From Raphanus sativus (taxonomy: Eukaryota; Streptophyta; Magnoliopsida; Brassicales; Brassicaceae), in contig NC_079514.1 of NCBI RefSeq assembly GCF_000801105.2, positions 26,948,293 to 27,012,292 of the forward strand: a stretch of DNA of 64,000 nucleotides, read 5' to 3'. Below the pieces are notes generated by a model. That model searched no databases. It was given only the letters and a program-made list of their open reading frames with translations, and was not told the DNA's origin. Shown piece after piece: positions 1 to 10,901 of the stretch. The translations under genes were made by a program, and so were the position numbers. The first letter of the stretch is position 1, and each line of letters begins with the position of its first letter.

Positions 1-374
1 ATCTCCTCGAATCGTTGCTGACGAGCAGCTAGCTGATGCATTGTACGCTCACTTTCCTGAGCTTTGTCTACTAATTGCATCATCATCTGGCGAACCTCAG
101 AGAGCTGAGCCTCCGTTTGATTCGGGGTGGCTTGCTGCTGAGGATTCTCGGTGGTTGGGAGCCCAGAGGCAGTCCCACTTGATGATCTCGGGTTAGTAGC
201 CCCGGTTGTAGTTTGGCTCGTTCGAGCGCCAGCCGGGAGCTGTTGCCCAGATCGGTGGTCGCCACGTCGAGGCTATGTGATTACGAGACTAGAGCCTCCG
301 GCGTTCGGTGAGCCATCGCTCTGAATCGGGAGGTTAAGGTCAGACGGATTTTCTGTCTGATCGGTAGGATTCAT
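1..374 (-). pseudogene. LTR-retrotransposon gag, N-terminal part, cut by window edge
   Basis: Downstream of a PBS and LTR on the minus strand, a reading frame opens at the ATG at 374-372 (MNPTDQTENPSDLNLPIQSD) and stays open to the window edge except for one in-frame TAG at 275-273 (codon 34). After the stop the frame continues with a Gln/Ser/Thr-rich stretch and then a helical Gln-rich segment, as expected for the start of a Ty3/gypsy gag. The rest of the element lies to the left of the window. The position directly behind the PBS supports gag; no capsid or zinc-knuckle domain is visible, so the family assignment is inferred. A shorter frame at 83-265 is an out-of-frame overlap and was not called. 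Confidence 0.5.
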
Positions 375-407
375 CCTCAAGTTAGAGTAAGGGATTCGAT
401 TGTTTCT

Positions 408-425
408 TCCCCACAGACGGCGCCA
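408..425 (-). other. Primer binding site of the left LTR retrotransposon
   Basis: On the minus strand TGGCGCCGTCTGTGGGGA starts two bases inside the LTR boundary at 428, the usual position for a retrotransposon PBS. The matching tRNA was not identified with certainty. The sequence is of the type seen in plant Ty3/gypsy elements. Confidence 0.6.
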
Positions 426-427
426 AT

Positions 428-977
428 TGTGAGGGATTAAACTCACACCTAGATTTTAGATCAGGTTTTAAGGTTTAGGAAAGGTTAGGGAAAGATAACG
501 TGGGCTGAATCCCGTAATAACTTGTTGAATGAACTTCGATTTGTATTGATATAATAATAAAAGGATGGTTACAAAAGGTGATCTTTGATGAATACAAAGA
601 TTATAAGAATGTTACAATAAGAATGTTTTTATGAATGTCGAGTGAAAAATATGGATTGAATCGGATCCCCTCTTCTTTGACTTGCTATCTCCTTAAATAG
701 TCTCAGGTCCCGCTTGATCGTTGCCAACTGGTTCCCGAGATCTTCTCCATTTATTAAGGGATCAGCAACAGCTTCCCCTTGACCGGGTCCTGCGCTTCTT
801 CTTGTTGCGACGTGAGCTTCCTCTTCGTCGTGACCTCCTTGGTTAGAGTCCTTAGCTTTCAGCCTCCGGCTCCAGCTGAGTTCCTTTTAGGCATCGAACT
901 TGCGATGGGCCTGTCGCGGCCCGTTATCATCTTTTATTATTTGATAATCAGCTACCGGGCCATATTCGGGCCCAACA
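428..977 (-). repeat. 550-bp LTR of a gypsy-type element inserted in the Athila-like element
   Basis: On the minus strand the segment runs TGTTGGGCCC...CCCTCACA, with the canonical TG and CA ends, and is followed directly by a PBS and a gag start. Its outer edge at 977 interrupts the gag-pro frame of the neighbouring Athila-like element, so it is the younger insertion. The putative duplicated target next to the edge is GTGGT (978-982); the partner copy is outside the window. Confidence 0.7.
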
Positions 978-3900
978 GTGGTGGCGGTCGATGGTGCACG
1001 TCTAGCTGCACGGTTTGATCGATTGAACATGTTGTTGCAGTCTTCCATTGATGAAACTCTGAATGCTGGAAGCTGCTGGGTAGAAGGTGAAAAGTTTTGA
1101 ATTTTCGTGGCTTGAGTCGTCAACCTTTTATACCCATGTGTTGCCCTAATCGGTGGAATTCCGATTTTGTCCTTTAAGTCGTTCGGGTTAATATCGATTG
1201 ATATTATACTGGCAATGTTGATCGATGGACGATGTCGTTTTGCTGGATGAAGTAGATAATCGATCGATGGTGGGCGTTTGTTGTCGATCGATTGTGGTGC
1301 AAATCTGTCATTCTCCAAGTAGAGTTCCCAAGCTCTCTCTTCCCAATAGTCTTCATCATATTCTTCACTGTGGTCTCCACTTTGGAAAGAGGTGGCTGTG
1401 TCTACTTCAAAACTCTCATGAAATCCGCTATCTGCCCAACTCCTTATTGAGTAATCATCTTCCTTTCGGTTAGGTGGGATAGCGAAATTCGGGTAGCAAT
1501 GATCTGGTAGATCGAGTTTATCATCCGGTGGGTCTCTGTAGATCGATAATCCATAGTTGTTGTCGTTCTCCTCTGACTTGAATGTGTCAATCGATGACGT
1601 TAAAGTACTGTCGATCGATCCCGAGTACTCTGTCTCGTACTCAACTTCACAATGACAAACTGCGATGATACCAGTATCATCTTCCTTTACCACTAATTTG
1701 GCTGGTGGTTTGTCAAGCTTGAGAGGGTCATAGTGGATATCTGGATCTATCATAGTCAAGCACATCATGTTGGTCTTCATGTCACAAATGGCTCCTACTG
1801 TAGCCATAAATGCTCTTCCGAGTAAGAGGGAAGAGTTCCAATTTAACTTGATGTCTAGGACATGAAAATCCACAGGGACGATAGCATCACCAATGTGTAC
1901 CTCTAGGTCTTTAATGAAGCCTCCAGAGTTTCTCTGAGAGTAATCCACGAAAGTAAAGATCTGTGGTGAAGGCTCTACTTGCAGGCCCAGATGGTCTGCC
2001 ATGACCTTTGGTAAAATGCTGACTGATGAACCAGTGTCACATAGTGCGTGAGGAAATTCAATACCTTGTACCACACATGGTATTGCAAACTTCCCAGGAT
2101 CACTCTTCTTTAGCAAAGTAATCATTTTCCTCATCTCTTCTCTGACGTTGTCAAACCTTCTCCTAATGTCAGTTTCAGTCTCCCTTGTTTCTCTGAAGAA
2201 CATCCACAATCTCTTTGTGAAATAAACCTCCTCAAAAGGTTTCTCTGGTGGGATTCCGATAACTCTCTTAGTGAAACCATCAATCTCTTTTTCATTAGCT
2301 TCCCTCTTAAGGTTCTTAGGAATCTTCTCCTTCCGACTCCTTAACCTTCTTCCTTCAGTTGCCTCTGATGTAGGTGTAGTGTCTGAAGGGTCACTAGTTA
2401 TTTCGGTAGGGGTAGCTTGTGGTTTCGGTGTGGGTCTGAGTGCATTGATTCGGTTGCTGTCTATCGATGGTAGTTGCACTCGGTATATGAGAGGTGCGTG
2501 TCGATCGATAGGTGGAGAATAGGATCGATCGATATGTTTCTCTTTATTGTGTCGATCGATGAGTGGCTCATCTCGTCGGTCGATATCTTCGTAGGTGTGG
2601 GTGGGTGGGTATGGATGAGAAGCCGCGAACTCAGCATGTGTCAAAATCCTAACCGTGTTGCAGTCTGCAAGCGTATCCGGAAAAGACATCGTCGATGTCG
2701 ATCGATGTGGACTAGTCGGTGTCGATCGACACCATTGCGATCCACCGAGACTTAGCGAACTTTCCACTTCAAAGTCTCCTTCTTGTAGCTTCTCCTGTTT
2801 CACCACTTGCCAGAAATCATCATCTATGATAGCATTGACGTGGTGTCTCCTATTTCCTTCCCCTACTTCCTTAGAAGTTCCAATCCTCCTGATAGAGTCT
2901 TCAGTCTGGACAATCTGAGTCTCAAGTTTCTTAACTTGAGTGCAGATGGTATCTATCCTCGTGGTCAGATTGTTAAAGACAGAATCAATCTTCCCATTGA
3001 AGTCTACTGTAAGTTTCTGTTGACCTTCCAGAACTCTATCAATCATGGCATCAAACTTACTCTCCTGGGTGGGTGGCGGTGGGTTTTGGTAAGCTGAGTT
3101 GCCGTAGTTCCTTGTGTTGGTGAAGGGTTTCTGATACTGTGAACTCTGGTTGTAGTTACTCTTCTGACCACTGCCAAAAAAGTTTATGTTTCCACTCTGG
3201 TTTCCATATCTCTGAAATCCAGTACCTCCAATGTAGTTCACATCTTCCTCTGTATCATCCTCTCTAGCCTCTCCTTCTTCAGCTGAGCAGACTGGCTGCC
3301 CCAGAAATGCATGTAAAGCATCTATCTTGGTTCTGACTTCATTCATCTGGTCTTCACCTATGGACGCAACCGATTTCTTCTTGTCAGAATCAGTGTTCTT
3401 GGTGCTGCTGCTGTTGGCTAGGTTCTCAATAAGTCTCACAGCCTCTCTCGGATTCCTAGTGTTGAAGTTCCCCTCACTAGCAGTATCAAAGCCATTTGAT
3501 ACCTTAAGGCGATACCTCTGTAAAAAGTGCTTAACAGCTGCACTTCATTGAATCCATGGTGTGGAGAGTCTCGCTGGAAGAACTTAAATCTGATTCACGC
3601 GTCTTTAAAAGTCTCACTAGGCTTTTGCGCGAAAGTGGCTATTTTGCTACTTAAGTCTTCAGCGCGTGCCTCATCAAAGAAATTACGCAGGAAGGCGTTT
3701 TTGATGTCGGCCCAGGATGTCAGTGATCCTGTAGGTAGCTGCTTGAGCCAGTGCGAAGCTTCTCCAATCAGTGAGTATTTGAAGAGCTTGCAGAGTAGGT
3801 AGTCCTCGGGGACTCCATCCATACGAATAGCAGCGATAAGATCCTCGAACCTCTCCAGATGGTCCATAGGATGCTCGTGTGATTGCCCAGAATAAGGTGT

Positions 3901-4419
3901 CTGAGACACGAGAGAGTAGTACTGAGGCTTGAGCTCGAAATTCGGCTTCTGAATTTCTGGAAGTCGAATAGCTGATCTGTTGGTGTAGTACTCGTCTGGA
4001 CGGTTATAGTCTGCCAACGATCGTGTTTGAGCTTCTCTTGTAGCCTCAGCTTCAGTTTCAGGGATTATGTTTCCCTGTGCATCTAGCTTCTGACCTGTTG
4101 CATTACGCAGATGACCATCTTGATCATACAGGTTTCCATTCTCGCCCTGCGTGAGAATGACAATCGCGACCATGCTTCGCGGAGTAGTGTCGATCGGTAT
4201 ACGGTTAGAAATATCGATCGATGTAGATCGGTGAACGGTATCAGTCGACGGTGCTGTCGAAGGGTCGGTCGACTATTGAACGTGAGTATCAGTCGACGGT
4301 AATGCGGTTCTGTCGATCGATGCGGAGCGTAGGTCTTTGCGGATTGAGCGTTCCAAGTGTGCAGGATCTTCTGAGAATAATAGTTGATTTTCCTTGTTGC
4401 TTCTGGTACTGCTGGGCAT
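978..4419 (-). pseudogene. Athila-like Ty3/gypsy gag-protease polyprotein, broken
   Basis: The gag starts at the ATG at 4419-4417 (MPSSTRSNKENQLLFSEDP), about 90 bases after a tRNA-Asp PBS. A retrotransposon gag domain lies near 3990-3600 and a conserved Athila-type ORF1 region follows. A retropepsin domain lies near 2095-1740: CDTGSS is the active-site motif (about 2040-2020) and LLGRAF the second conserved motif. Lesions: TAG at 4275-4273, TGA at 3597-3595 where TGG (Trp) is expected, and a frameshift near 3490-3510. The frame then stays open to 978, where another element's LTR interrupts it. Reverse transcriptase, integrase and the other LTR must lie left of the window. Many Ser-Ile-Asp-Arg type peptides come from repeated ATCGATCG motifs. 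The family call rests on the CDTGSS protease, the long ORF1 and the tRNA-Asp PBS. Confidence 0.8.
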
Positions 4420-4511
4420 GTACCTGAAAAGTCAAGAAAAAATTTAAATAAGAAAGGGGGTAAAAGAAAAACCTAAGATTAACAAGATTGAATCTAATGG
4501 CGATCAAAGCG

Positions 4512-4528
4512 CCCCGGCAACGGCGCCA
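4512..4528 (-). other. Primer binding site matching tRNA-Asp
   Basis: The plus strand reads CCCCGGCAACGGCGCCA, identical as far as I recall to the 3' end of plant tRNA-Asp(GUC) with CCA; the minus (coding) strand therefore carries a 17-base PBS. It sits 4 bases from the LTR edge at 4533. A tRNA-Asp primer is characteristic of Athila-type elements. It is not a tRNA gene, because no cloverleaf flanks it. Confidence 0.85.
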
Positions 4529-4532
4529 AATT

Positions 4533-5890
4533 TGATAGTGCTCAAATTACCCAGTAGAGCTTACTCTTTCAAATAAGAGGTACAGCTGTAGTACTTAGGG
4601 ATCGAATCACGAGGAGCTAGGGAACCAATTAAATAAAATCTACTAATCAATCCTAGGAAAGGTTGGTTTATATGATAGAAATGAAAATAACAAATCCTAA
4701 AATGAGCAAGGCAGTTGCTCTAACTAACAATATGAAGGGTTGTTTAAATGGGATAAAGAGTGCTAGACATAGGGTTTCTATTCAGGAATGGAGATTATAA
4801 TCTCTATAAATGCTTTAATAAGTTGCTTGCATGATACTATAGATCTCAGCCGCTTAACATATGTGAATGAATCACTGGTTAAAATATCTAGATCTCTGGC
4901 CACACCTTTCGCATGATGACACAGAAAAAGAGTCGGTCGATATCCTTTTGAGATATCGAGCGATACACCTTTCGCGGCGCCGATCGATTTACCAGTAGGG
5001 TATCGATCGACGGCTTCTAGATCTGCCTAGGCGCGAACCGAATATGACCGCGAGGTCTCAAGGAGGAACTGTCGTTCTTCTCAACGGGAAACATGCATCG
5101 CTCAAATGGATAATTCGAGATAATCTAAGATCCTAGTGATCTATGTTCTAGTTAGCTACTCTAAAACAAGCATAGGGTACAATCCATTTGATGAGTATCA
5201 CAACTTAGCAATTATAACTTGGGGCTAATCCCACAAACCTATTTAAACCCTAGATCTAACAAGTAGACTACTCAGACATAGCTAAACAATTCATAACAAT
5301 AGATAGATGAAAGAATTGCATAGATAGAATAAAGTAGAAATACAAAGGGAGAAGAGAAATCTCTCCAATCTCTCTCAAACAAATAAAACTCTAGTCTCTC
5401 TCTCACACTCTCTGCTTTGGTTGTGAAAAGCTTTAAGCTTCAAAGGGTTTCAAAACTTGCCGTCAAAAAGACTTTGCAGGAGTATTTAAGCATTTCCATT
5501 AGGTTAAAAACTCGTCAGGGGCAATCTCGTAATTTGGTGAAGTCTTGGTGAAGTAGTCGGCTAAACCATTTCGTCCTCGATATCGATCAACAACACTCAT
5601 TGTGTATCGATCGATTATAATCTTCTAGTACGCGGATCTTCTCAGCTACATCATCGACAACTCAGGATGAGTATCGATCGACTGTAATCTCAATGTTGAC
5701 TTCCGACTTAGTCTTGAATGGTCAACTCGGATGTATCATCTCTTGTACTCCAAAATGCTCCAAAAACATCACTTTCTCACGAAATGCTCCTGAACCTGAA
5801 AACATACCTAACAGGCTAGAAAACAGATTAAATATATAATAAAACACTAGTATACCATGGTTAAAAACGGGTAAAATCCATGGTATATCA
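4533..5890 (-). repeat. 5' LTR of the Athila-like element, 1358 bp
   Basis: The segment is bounded by the inverted ends TGATA...TATCA and lies immediately upstream (minus strand) of the tRNA-Asp PBS and gag. The length fits the long LTRs of Athila-type elements. Several TATCGATCGA motifs occur inside it (about 4980-5010 and 5580-5680), as in the gag region. The second LTR is outside the window, so age cannot be estimated. Confidence 0.8.
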
Positions 5891-7585
5891 GTGGCCATTG
5901 TTTTTTTCGTAGACCAATTCTTATAATTGTTCTCTTCACCCAGATTTAAAGCTAATTTTAGATTGACTACTACTTACATGCTATAAAACATGGAGAAATG
6001 TGCTTTTCTAGTTTCTCTTGGTGGTGTTTGATATCTATTCTTCTGACTTTTTTTCTTTTGAAACTTTTCAAAGTCATTAACCACGAAGAAATGTGTTGTA
6101 TCTTTTTTAAGGACCTTACATATTTATCATGTGGGGCGTAGTTGTGTACTTGGACGCATTGATGGCATTTCGGGTCTGCTAGATTGTTGGCAATTGACTA
6201 TCTACTGATATTGGTGCTGTTAGTGACTACTCCTGATCGGGATCATTGAATCCAAAAAGTGTAGAGGTCTAGTTTGTGGTTGAGACCTGGAACCAACAGG
6301 AACTCATAACTAGTTGTGATGTTGACTTTTACTACTGTTGTTAGCACAATGTTATCCTTCCTTAGAGAAGTATTATGAGTTCCCAGCTGTGTGAGCTTTA
6401 GATCTAGCGAGAAGAAGTCATTTCGTGGACCTCGAATGATTGGGATTGTAAATTTGCAAAAAGACAAGTAATGTCCTTTCAGCCTATCACATTGTCACAT
6501 CATTTAAAATCTCTTAATTCTAGCGTCCAACTGTTAGAGATAATTTCGGTACAAGTGATTTGTTCCATACTGAGTACAAACCTTAGTTTGGTTGATAATA
6601 TCTCCTAGCTCTATGAAATAATATGAAGAATGAGACAATATGTCATAGTGCTTACTTCTGCTTCAGTTGTTGATAAATCAAGAGATCATGCCTTTAGTTT
6701 ACTGACATATGAATATGAGCCAGTATATGTGATTAAAAGTCTTGACAACAACAAGGGGAGATGGATTGTATTGCTTGGGGCTGCCTTTCTATATCGATTA
6801 CCATATAATCCTCTTGCTTCAGTTGATAGTTCCTGCTTTTAAAGGTGTATTCTGAGCATTGAGGTGTGTTACCTTCGGTGGTATTTGTATTTATAGTTGC
6901 ATTCTTAGTTTGGATTTTCTACGTACCTTTTAGTGAGGGATCAATCCATCCATTGTTTATATTATTGATGTTATATAGTCGAGGTAGGTGTGTACTCTTG
7001 TTAGCACGTAGCCATGTAATTGACAGGAGTCTTCTGATCTATAAGGCACATATCCAGAGCATATGGTAGAATAATCAATATACTTTATAAACATGAATGG
7101 TTCATATCTATGAACAGTAAATAATGGCATGAATCAGTGTATCGATTTGTATACGTGATATACTGAGTACAAACCTTAGTTTGGTTGATAATAATTACTG
7201 AGATGTGTTTGTTATAAGCATATCGATGAAAATGGTATTCTAAATAAATGCATGCCTTAATGTTTGTAGTATTGATCATCTATCGAATTGAATTGACCTC
7301 CTTTTTAGAATCAGAGACCTCATATTTATAATATAAATCGTTGTATCTTTCTTATTATTAGAAAATATATTTTAAATAATATAATATTTTAATTTTTTTG
7401 AATATATGCATATATATTAGAATACTTTCCTATTCGAATAGATTTAGCAAGATAAATTATTTTCTAAACTGGTTACTTTATTAAGAAATGTTTTTATTTA
7501 TCGAAGAAAGATCGCTTGACCTGAAATTTAGAATCGGAATCCAGAAATCAGAATCCAGCAGACATTATGCTCATGCTCTTAACCA
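5891..7585. other. Intergenic or relic DNA, no gene recognised
   Basis: This AT-rich stretch lies right of the Athila-like LTR. It has only short frames with no recognisable domain and one 34-bp direct repeat (6567-6600 and 7160-7193). A short minus-strand frame near 6243-6467 has a VPGLNHKL segment faintly like a copia motif, too weak to call. Confidence 0.5.
6567..6600. repeat. 34-bp direct repeat, copy 1 (copy 2 at 7160-7193)
   Basis: A 34-base string starting ATACTGAGTACAAACC and ending GTTGATAATA occurs without mismatch at 6567-6600 and again at 7160-7193, 593 bp apart in the same orientation. No transposon termini are obvious at either copy. Confidence 0.85.
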
Positions 7586-7599
7586 ATGCGATACTTACT

Positions 7600-8563
7600 T
7601 TTTTCCCTCAAGAATTTATATTAAATGAAACGGGCCCAAGCGCACATACATACATATCCGAAGCCCAAAAGAACAACAAGGCTTTAAGTCCAACAACTAT
7701 GGGCACAAAAAAATCAACTAAACGGGCCTAAAGCCCACTCCACAACTAAACCAGACGCGTCCTTGCTTGCCCACGTGTCAAGGAAGCTAGACACGTGTAG
7801 AGATCTGACCTATCGGAGCGCCACGCATCACGTCTGCCTCAACTTGACCGCCGCCGCCGCTTCTAAACACCGCCGGAGCACCACCACCACAAGATCCCAC
7901 GTTTCGCCGGAGCTCGTAATACTGACGAGCCTCCACTGAAACCATCACTTCTCTACTTCGCTTTAACCTCTCACCGGAGAGCTGCATCGATCTCATCAAG
8001 ATCTCATCCGTTTGAGTACAGCCGCGAAGCCACATGAACCAGAACCACGATCTACAACCCGATCCAAAATCAGGACCTAAACCCTAACTCGTACCTGAAC
8101 TGGAACACCAAGAGCCGGCGACATGAGACTACCGAAGCCTCCACCCCCCGGAAGCAAAAGCCGGCGACGGCTGAGCTGACGGAGCCTAAGTCTCCCGGAA
8201 ACAAAGACCAGCGTCGATAGATCTGTATAAGCATCCACCTCCCGGATTCGAACCTTTACCTTGCAGAAACGACCTCACCGAGCCACCCTCACCACAGGCC
8301 CGCGTCTTTACACCAGAAACGAGACCACCATAGGTATCGGTTCACTCAACGAGTTATCGACGACCGATTGTAACTCAACCAGGGCTGGGACAAGGCGGTA
8401 CCGGGGAGGAGACGGTAGAGAGTCGAGAATCAGACGAGTTCAACAGCAAAACTGTAAGTTCCGGCGACGGCACGCACGCTCAACACGCCGGCCGCTCGCC
8501 GGAACACAGTAGATCTACTTACTCTTACTAACCTCCTGTCTCTCTCACTTTCCTTCTCTTTTG
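7600..8563 (-). mobile_element. Retroposed non-LTR insertion, 964 bp, with 14-bp target-site duplication
   Basis: A 14-base direct repeat ATGCGATACTTACT flanks the segment (7586-7599 and 8564-8577). Read on the minus strand the insert ends in TTGAGGGAAAAAA at 7600, a short A tail, as expected for target-primed reverse transcription. The interior is much more GC-rich than its surroundings (CCGCCGCCG and CCGGCGACGG stretches, several ACGTG motifs) and has no reverse-transcriptase frame. Its last roughly 100 bases look like the 3' end of a plant LINE. It is therefore either an internally deleted or non-autonomous LINE, or another retroposed transcript. The frames seen inside (7787-8035, 8261-8512) show no known domain. 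Confidence 0.7.
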
Positions 8564-8577
8564 ATGCGATACTTACT

Positions 8578-8911
8578 AAATTAATTTATTCCTCGCATTG
8601 TTTAATGAATCATAAATTGATTTGATTATTGCTTATACTAATATTCTAAAAAATTAATGTCATTGTAATAAAATACGTAATAAATATTAAACATACTATT
8701 TAAATAGTATTTATATTTTAATAAGATAAATAAAAACTAACATATAATTTTTGACTAATTAAAAATCTGATAATTTAGTGTTCAACAAAAATCTGATAAT
8801 TTTGGTAAAAGATCTGGCAAAATCATGGAACCTTTTAAGATTCTCACCAAAGTTTAAGCAAAAAAAAACATTTTTAAGATTCCCTGGGTTATCATTATTA
8901 GTTATAGTATC
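8578..8911. other. AT-rich spacer, nothing recognised
   Basis: AT-rich DNA between the retroposon and the LINE. The 5' truncation point of the LINE probably lies near 8880-8912, but I could not find a target-site duplication matching the sequence behind the LINE poly-A. Confidence 0.4.
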
Positions 8912-9685
8912 TAGTTCAAGCCAGAAGGGAACTCACGATACAGGGGATCAAGGTGGGAACCACCACGAAGTCAGGCTCAGGATCTTCGTGATCGGAACCA
9001 ACGAGACTCGAGACGCCCAAGAACACCACCACGCGGTTCTGTTGCAGACTCTAAAGAAGAAGGAGAGATACGCAATGAAGAGGTGGTGAATGGGGCTCAG
9101 AAACAGATAGCTCCTGCTACTGTGACATCAGAAGAGGTGGAGCAGGCAACAGGGCACAGACATGAAGTGCCATTAGAGGTAACTGATGTTTCTCTTGCTG
9201 TGGAAGTAGATGAGGAAAAGAAGTTGGCAATGGCTGGGGGGATTAATGGTCCTAGTGTAGAGCTAGCTAAAGAGGTGATGGAATTAGGGGAAAAGCAGGA
9301 TGATGATGGTCTTTTGGTCTTTGATGATTCGGAACTTATTCTGGATGGGGTCGATACTCTAATGGAAGATGATGACGAGTTCCAGGCTCTCACAGATACT
9401 GAAGTGGAGGAGATGGACAATAAAAATGAGGAGAAAGAAGAAATGAAGAAGGCGGGAGAACAGGAACCTGTGGGTGACGATGAGGACAAAAAGAAGGGAT
9501 CAAGAAAGGCTTTATTTAAGCCCACATCTTTGGCTGTAGGGACTTCAAAGAAGCTGTTTGTGCAGGCGGCTTTATCACCAAGGAAAAAGGCTCAAGGTAA
9601 GACAGGGAAGAAGCAGGGAGAAGTTGCAAGAAAGAAAGAGGAGAAGGGACCATTAATCCCGAAACCACCCTCTTCCAAACCTTGA
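8912..9685 (+). pseudogene. LINE ORF1, C-terminal part (5'-truncated)
   Basis: A frame open from about 8912 to the TGA at 9683-9685 has no ATG at its head. It starts with an Arg-rich region (RDRNQRDSRRPRTPPR), then an EEGEIRNEE segment, a long acidic stretch (EFQALTDTEVEEMD), and a basic tail with ALSPRKKAQGK. This order and the tail are typical of the C-terminal half of Brassicaceae L1-type LINE ORF1 (nucleic-acid chaperone/gag-like protein). The N-terminal DUF4283 and zinc-knuckle part is missing, consistent with 5' truncation. ORF2 of the same element resumes at 22786, after the Helitron. Confidence 0.65.
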
Positions 9686-10261
9686 AGTTTTTATGATTTT
9701 ACATCCAGTGAAGAGAAATGATGTACTGGTCTCGGTGGGTTTGCTGTGTTGCAGTTTATTTTATGTTTTAATAAGCTCTGTGAGCAATCTTTTATTTCTG
9801 GGTTTCAAGTTATATTGGCTGTGTATTAGCCTTCCTTTACTTGCTTGTAATAACCATGTATCATGGTATTGGAATAAAAGAGATGGATTGAATTTTCTTA
9901 GGGAAACAAAGGCGTTTGGTTCAGGCAAAACAGTTGGCAAGGTCGGTGTAAAATGGTATCAGGATTTTATTGTGGAATATTGGACTATATGGATACGAAG
10001 AGAGAGTGTTCGACAATGGTATGGGATTTTGTGGTGTTTACTGTGGATACAGAATTCTGGTTTGGTACAAAGGTATGACTTAAACACCATAGATGGAACA
10101 CGGAAGATTATTTTCTACCTGTTTGTGTCACTAAGAATGGTTAGTAGGTTTGTGGATATTTGGAATAATATTGTTGTTATGGCTTATTTTATTTCACGAG
10201 TGGTCATAGACACTAAGGAAAAGGAGAGAGTTCTGTTGTTTAATTGTTATAATGGGACATA
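9686..10261 (+). mobile_element. LINE inter-ORF region, left part, interrupted by Helitron
   Basis: DNA between the LINE ORF1 stop and the Helitron 5' end. Removing the Helitron would join 10261 to 22621 and give a spacer of about 740 bp before the ORF2 start at 22786. The open frame at 9693-10283 crosses the Helitron boundary and has no domain, so it is not called as a gene. Confidence 0.55.
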
Positions 10262-10300
10262 TCTATCTATCTTATTAAAGTAGAAGTACCATTAACTTTT

Positions 10301-10380
10301 GTTTGGTAACATGTATAGAAGAGTATTAAAAATAACTGTTGTTTGGTAACATGTATAGAAGAGTATTGAAAATAACTGTT
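10301..10380 (+). repeat. 40-bp tandem duplication near the Helitron 1 5' end
   Basis: Two adjacent 40-base copies (10301-10340 and 10341-10380) starting GTTTGGTAACATGTATAGAA differ at one position (A/G at 10328 versus 10368). They lie 40 bp inside the Helitron terminus. Confidence 0.9.
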
Positions 10381-10834
10381 TGGACATAAAGATAACAAAT
10401 CTCTCTCAACTCAACGTAGATAACCGTGGGCCTTAATAAAAATCTGAAATCCATTTCGAATTACCCATTACTATTCATGCATACAAATTAAATATCTTAA
10501 GCGGATTTTACGATAACTATTTAATAAAAAAAAAGCATCGACTTATGCTGCAAGTCAAATATCTCCAGCAGATTTAGCCATAACTGTTTAATCTTTTTCT
10601 TGGAGATAACTCAAACTTTAATGATTTAGATTTTGTGATTTAGATCTTTTGTTAACATCCCGTAAACCACAAACCGTTTTATAACTATGTTTCCTTTTTT
10701 TTTGTTAACTTTCTGTTTTTCAAATTTTATATCTTCTCATGTATCAAGTAACTTCTTTAACTATTTTTCCTACAATCTAGCAATATCTACAATTTAAACT
10801 TATTCCCGTCCAATACCTAAATCTCATCGGCACC

Positions 10835-10843
10835 TTATATATA
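10835..10843 (+). promoter_or_regulatory. Probable TATA box of the Helitron 1 RPA gene
   Basis: TTATATATA lies 59 bases before the ATG at 10902. The RPA gene of Helitron 2 has a TATATATAT stretch at an equivalent distance (51342-51350, 55 bases before its ATG), so the element is conserved between the two copies. Confidence 0.55.
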
Positions 10844-10901
10844 GATAGCACATCCTACACTTATTTTCCACACAACCATTCAAAGTTCACAGAAAACATC
10901 A

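Noticed and set aside
779..3802. Several plus-strand frames of 70-96 codons across the Athila region
   Set aside because: They overlap the minus-strand gag-protease frame antisense and have no domains.
4511..4530. tRNA-Asp-like sequence
   Set aside because: Only the 3' end of the tRNA is present, next to an LTR; it is a primer binding site, not a tRNA gene.
6243..6467. Minus frame with VPGLNHKLDLYTF, faintly like a copia pre-integrase motif
   Set aside because: Similarity is limited to a few residues and no neighbouring copia domain was found.
9693..10283. 196-codon plus frame with several hydrophobic segments
   Set aside because: It crosses the Helitron 5' border and lies in the LINE spacer; no domain or conserved start context.
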